From Grammothele lineata (lineage: Eukaryota; Basidiomycota; Agaricomycetes; Polyporales; Polyporaceae): DNA of 64,000 nt. Positions 59,887 through 64,000 of the stretch are shown piece after piece. Position 1 is the first letter of the stretch. Each line of letters begins with the position of its first letter. Below the pieces are notes generated by a model. It was given only the letters and a program-made list of their open reading frames with translations, did not search any database and had not been told where the DNA came from. A program made the translations under genes and the position numbers. The stretch lies in contig NDFF03000091.1 in assembly GCA_002150815.3 (NCBI GenBank), forward strand, positions 248,001 to 312,000, in the 5' to 3' direction.

Positions 59887-60531
59887 TGGTTCTCTGAACT
59901 TTCAGCTGGAATGGCTAAACCTACACTTCAATGATAGCGTGTTCTGTTGACATGATGTCGTCTAGTATATTTGTTCACTGTGAACGACGGCGACGAATAA
60001 ACACGATACAGATGACCGAATGCGCTGATATGAAACTACCGTCAACAATATTCTTTGTTAGTACTCTGACATGGTGACTCCTATCGCTAGTTGCACTTAC
60101 TATAGCACTTTGTAGTAGATTAGGAGCAACTTAAAAACTTAGCGCTTAGGAAGCCGCCGTGCTGAATGAATACTGCTACCGATCCCCGAAGTCGAAGTCC
60201 GGTCGTGAAGCTAGGATACAGCTTGAAGTTGCGGGACTGAGTACTGAGTACTTGACGTTTTGGGGAGAAGACGGACGTTGCCTAACAAGGAGCGTGAGAA
60301 CGGTTGCGCCGGACTGCGGAGTGAATTACGCGTAATCACACGGTTATTGTGATGTCGTCAGCATCAGCTCCTGCCACAATCGAGCCAAGTCGTGCAGCGT
60401 GTTCAGCTAATTTGTGCCCCAACATTCAGGGGCGGACAAACGGTGATCATTTTATGGCCAGTGCACCTATCCATAGTATGTAGGAACATACCCATGATTT
60501 AGCTATGTGGTAGATGTATATTTATGTAATA
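59887..60531. other. Spacer between two F-box paralogues
   Basis: About 650 bp, AT-richer than its surroundings, with stop codons in all frames. It contains the promoter of the preceding entry. No repeat or element recognised. Confidence 0.45.
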
Positions 60532-62325
60532 TCAATCAGACGAAACGTTTTCCACCGAAGGGGTCGACTCCCTCTCCCAATCGTCCCACTCTACATATGG
60601 AACTATGTCCGCTAAGAGGTCTATGTCTTCGGTCTGCGAGTGATAACATCCCGTGATCTCTAGTTGTTCTATCGGCGCGCCAGAGTCACGTCGAAGAGTA
60701 AGTAGATCAATGAGCTCTTCAACAAACTCAACATCGAGGTTCTCCTTCGGAAGACGGAAGTACAAGTTCTCCAGGCGAATGGTGTGCAGATGGGGTAAGG
60801 GGAGGCGTGTCTTCGTTTCGCTGTCCCGATCAGTGGAATTCTCGGGGCTAAGGGCGTTGATGAAGTCGTCCATAGGCCAGATCTGTGAATTGATATCGAG
60901 TTCGCGCAAATTGGGCATGAGCCCAAACACCACATGCCACTGGTCATCGAAGGAACGGCCGTGAAGTGCGAAATGCTTTACGCAAGAAGAAAGCGTCGGG
61001 GCTTCCTTGAGAACGAGGAGTCGTTCGTCAAGGCGGTAGGAACTAGTCATGCGCGAGAAGCGGAGTTGTAAAGATGTTGTGCGGGATTGGCCGGAGGTTT
61101 TCCACCACCGGAACGTGGTGCCCCTCGAAAAATCCGTGTCGATGGCGAGATTTTCGAGTTCATCCTGTGAACGGGAAGACAGAACATGATCGACGATGGT
61201 GTGAATGAATCGACCGAAGTCCGCGCCGTCGTGGAGGATGAGGTCAATGACAGGCCTGGAAGTTATCTTTAAGACATCGAAGAGTCGTGTGCAAACATCA
61301 AGGGGTCCCTCAAGGGCTAGCGAGCGCAATTTCGGGAGCGTAATCACGCGGGTAGAAAGAGTCGGAGGCGGGACATCGCGGGGGATGGCCTCTGTTAACG
61401 CCAGCTCTTCCAGCTGTGGGGCGAGAGCTTCGAGGGTAGTCAGAAGCTCGGTGAATGTCCCGACATTGGGGATGGTGGGGTTGTAGCTGTTACGATGGAA
61501 CTTGGCGACCACGGTGAGAGAGGTGAGCTGGGGGGAGAAAATGGGGTCGTTCCATGAGAAGCGTATGCGCTCCAATTTCAAACGGCGTAGCTGTGGAAGA
61601 AGTCCAGAGGCGGAGAGGAGAGGCGCGGGACGAGGGACCCGCTGACCAAAGCCGGCGGAGGGCTCATAAGACGATTCAGGTGTGGCGAGATTGAAGTCTT
61701 CGAGAAGCGGCAATGGGTGCGTAATGGTGCGACAAAGATCCTGGATCTCTTCTATCGTAGTTAACCACCGAAATGTTCGTGTACGATGCATATTCCGCCC
61801 GAGAACATCTGCCATTGTAAGCTGGGGTTTTTGACGATGGTGGGAGTGGCCGGTTGATAGGTCTACATCGAGTGGAACGTTCTTTGAACGGGCAATGAAC
61901 TGCTCGATAGTCTCCGGACGGGTGGTCGATCGTAAGTTGCTCCAGAACCGCGGCGTATTGTTTGCAACTTCGCGCCATAAGTGGCACACATGCGTAAGCT
62001 TAATCCATTGAGGACCATTGTACGCATATACCGAACGGGTACCGTGATAGCACCTCGAGGAGATAACCAAGATCGCAGCGAGCAACTCGTGTGGCAGGCG
62101 ACCGATGGGAGTCAGAGTATTGAGGCGGACTTTGAGATCAACGGTCGCCTGAGCTTGCACTGAGAGCTCATCGAGGATGGTCGCGCGCTCGGGAAATTTG
62201 AGTGCAAGCTTGATCCGGGAGTCGTGATTAAACTCCGAGACGCAAGAGACTCGGAAGCTAGCATAGTATCAGCGAGACCTGCTCCGAGATGCACTGAGAT
62301 ATGAGACACGGTACCTATCAGCCAT
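60532..62325 (-). CDS. F-box/LRR protein, basidiomycete family (paralogue)
   Basis: The tiny first exon MADS joins over an intron of about 55 bp (GTACCG...ATGCTAG) to FRVSCVSEFNHDSRIKLALK and ERATILDELSVQAQATVDLK, which aligns with the start of the neighbouring F-box gene. The F-box is GRLPHELLAAILVISSRCY and the signature WIKLTHVCHLWREVANNTPR. Leucine-rich repeats follow to the end (STPSVENVSSD). About 580 residues. Without this intron the frame would start at an internal Met at 62160 and lose the N-terminal helix. Divergent from DNA ligase IV. Confidence 0.75.
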
Positions 62326-62872
62326 GACGGGTGTTGGCAGGTTTAGGAATACGTGGTCCGAGTCGGTCTCCGACGCGCCAGGTTGAGAGTACGACATAAA
62401 AGGCTGAGGACTCGGATTCCGTCTGCATATGCATATATTTAATGCCACCCAGTGTCAGACGAGTTCTAGGACTTCAAAAAGTTGCGATATCACGCACGGC
62501 TCGGAGCGCACAAGATGCCTTGATGCTGCAGCTGTCAAACTTCCAGAGTCCGTTGGCCCCTGAGATCGCTGAGACTCGGTCGGAGGAGGCGCAACCTGAG
62601 GGCGCAGCGCCGCCAGCCTGAGCCTAGCTAGGCAACGACTAGAGCGCCCAAACGCGTCGCACGTGACATGGAGTCAGGTCGCAACCGCGCGTGGCTGTGC
62701 ACACGTTCTGGCTCTGAGGCGCGCATGCGAAGAGCAACACAGGTCCTTGGAATAGATCCACTTCGTCGGTTCAACATCTTCTCGGGCACCAATCTGGACC
62801 CCCATATCTGAAGCTGCGAGCAGAACTATCATCCCCACAACGGAACCTCGAGTAAGAGCCGGGTTCGTTAGG
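62326..62872. promoter_or_regulatory. Divergent promoter region, F-box paralogue / LIG4
   Basis: About 550 bp between divergent start codons. It includes an AT-rich segment with TATGCATATATTTAA (about 62425-62440) and a G/C-rich part near LIG4. Confidence 0.45.
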
Positions 62873-64000
62873 ATGATACCAACACCTGCCCCCTCCTCGC
62901 CGCCGCGCTCGCCACCGCCAGAAGAATACCCAGCTCCTCCCAAGAACAAGGGCAGCGCGCCCTTCCACGTTCTCGTCGCACTCTTCGAAAGATTGCAGAC
63001 TGAGCGAAAGCCTGATAAACGCCGAAAACTCATCGCTGCGTGGTTCAACGTGAGTGAATATACTTGAGTTATTCCGGTCACCGGTGACATCATTGGTCTG
63101 ACCACTCTCGACCTCAGCATTGGCGCAAGGAAATCGGGCCAGACCTCTTCCCCGTTCTAAGGCTAATTCTTCCTCAGGTGCGCCTACTAGGAGATGTCTC
63201 ATTCAACTGTCTGACCGCCCGGTTACACTTCAGAAAGACCGTGAACGAGCGGTCTATGGTCTCAAGGAGAAGAATTTAGCGAAGGCATACATCAAGCTCA
63301 TACCTCTTAATCGGCATGATCCCGATGCTATCAGACTAACGAACTGGAAGCGGCCAACCGAGCGAGGAGTACTCCGTCCTGTATCTCCTAGCATGATGTG
63401 TTGTCTGACTGTTTATCATTGCAGAAATCGTCGGGAGATTTCCCTACCGTTTTGTATGAAGTGGTCAACAAGCGCTCATCGGTGGTGGAGGGGTCGCTCT
63501 CGATTGATGAATTGAATCAGTATCTTGATGAGTTGTCAGAGAACATGGGAAAAGTGTATGTCGTCGCCCCAGTTTGATTAACATGCGCGCTCATGATTCG
63601 AAAAGGGAGGTCCAGGCGAAGATCCTTCAAAGGATATTCAACAATACGACTCCCGAGGAACAGAGGTGGGTCGTACGAGTCATCCTCAAAGGTGGTCTTA
63701 GCGTTTTATAGCATGGGCGAGAAATTGAAACTTCTTCCAGACATGGTCATATCCGTCAAGGAGAATACAGTGCTGGCGGTGTTCCACCCGGATGCCCACG
63801 ACTTGTTCAATACGTGCTCTGACCTCAAGAAAGTAGCATGGGAGCTATGGAACCCTGATCGAAGGCTTAACGAGCAGGTATGTTACTTGGCGCTTCTCGT
63901 GTGAACTGCATTTGACTCTGTCACGCCATGTAGGAAAAATCTGTTCAGCTGTTTCGTGCATTTGCTCCCATGCTGTGCAAGCGACCAACGAAGAGGATTG
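62873..64000 (+). CDS. LIG4: DNA ligase IV, N-terminal part (3' end outside window)
   Basis: The ATP-dependent ligase of non-homologous end joining. Exons spell a Pro-rich start, then FHVLVALFERLQTERKPDKR and KLIAAWFNHWRKEIGPDLFP, VLRLILPQKDRERAVYGLKE, AYIKLIPLNRHDPDAIRLTN, DFPTVLYEVVNKRSSVVEGS, IFNNTTPEEQRWVVRVILK, VISVKENTVLAVFHPDAHDL and SVQLFRAFAPMLCKRP. This is the DNA-binding domain of eukaryotic ligases, with LIG4-like wording. The frame continues past base 64000, just before the expected adenylation motif KxDG, so the catalytic Lys is not visible. Confidence 0.88.

Overview
The window looks like nuclear DNA of a filamentous basidiomycete, most likely an Agaricomycete. It is moderately GC-rich and gene-dense. 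Genes lie on both strands and are split by many introns of about 50-60 bp, and several lineage-typical families are present: a DUF6534-type membrane protein, F-box-like/LRR proteins with an H-V-C-x-x-W-R-E signature, and a CCCH/RBR fusion. No tRNA, rRNA, CRISPR array or prokaryotic feature was recognised. All gene models come from reading splice sites by eye and joining exons to fit known families; none has transcript support here.

Left third (1-26.6 kb): conserved housekeeping genes. In order they are the C-terminal part of symplekin/PTA1 (+), RNA polymerase III subunit RPC4 (-), xanthine phosphoribosyltransferase (+), a mitoferrin-type carrier (+), TAF10 (-), two tandem Gfo/Idh/MocA oxidoreductases (-), SAGA subunit ADA1 (-), a makorin-like CCCH/RING E3 ligase (+), an SLT2/MPK1-type cell-integrity MAP kinase (+), NBP35 (-), a PAAF1/RPN14-like WD40 protein (+) and SAGA subunit SGF73 (-). 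Three SAGA components (TAF10, ADA1, SGF73) therefore lie within about 17 kb.

Middle (26.9-45.1 kb): a complete glycogen debranching enzyme (+) faces an alcohol dehydrogenase (-). Next comes a gene-poor stretch of about 5 kb that contains one intron-rich DUF6534-type membrane protein, then a fusion of four CCCH fingers, an RNA-binding-like middle and an RBR E3 ligase (-). Between that gene and PAT1 sits a 1,318-bp element with near-identical 178-bp terminal inverted repeats. Its ends fit TA insertion, and a 311-codon ORF with no recognisable transposase similarity spans its interior.

Right third (45.2-64 kb): PAT1 mRNA-decay scaffold (+), a type II membrane glycosyltransferase (-), a small unclassified ORF, an F-box-like protein (-), TMA16 (+), a GIN4/HSL1-type kinase (-), two further F-box/LRR paralogues (-) and the 5' part of DNA ligase IV (+), which runs off the window.

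The most interesting observations are the TIR element with its non-transposase ORF, a run of micro-exons (5, 10, 16 and 17 nt) plus a GC-AG intron in the MAP kinase with a matching 7-nt exon and GC-AG intron in the phosphoribosyltransferase, a possible dual-start alcohol dehydrogenase, and the CCCH-RBR fusion.
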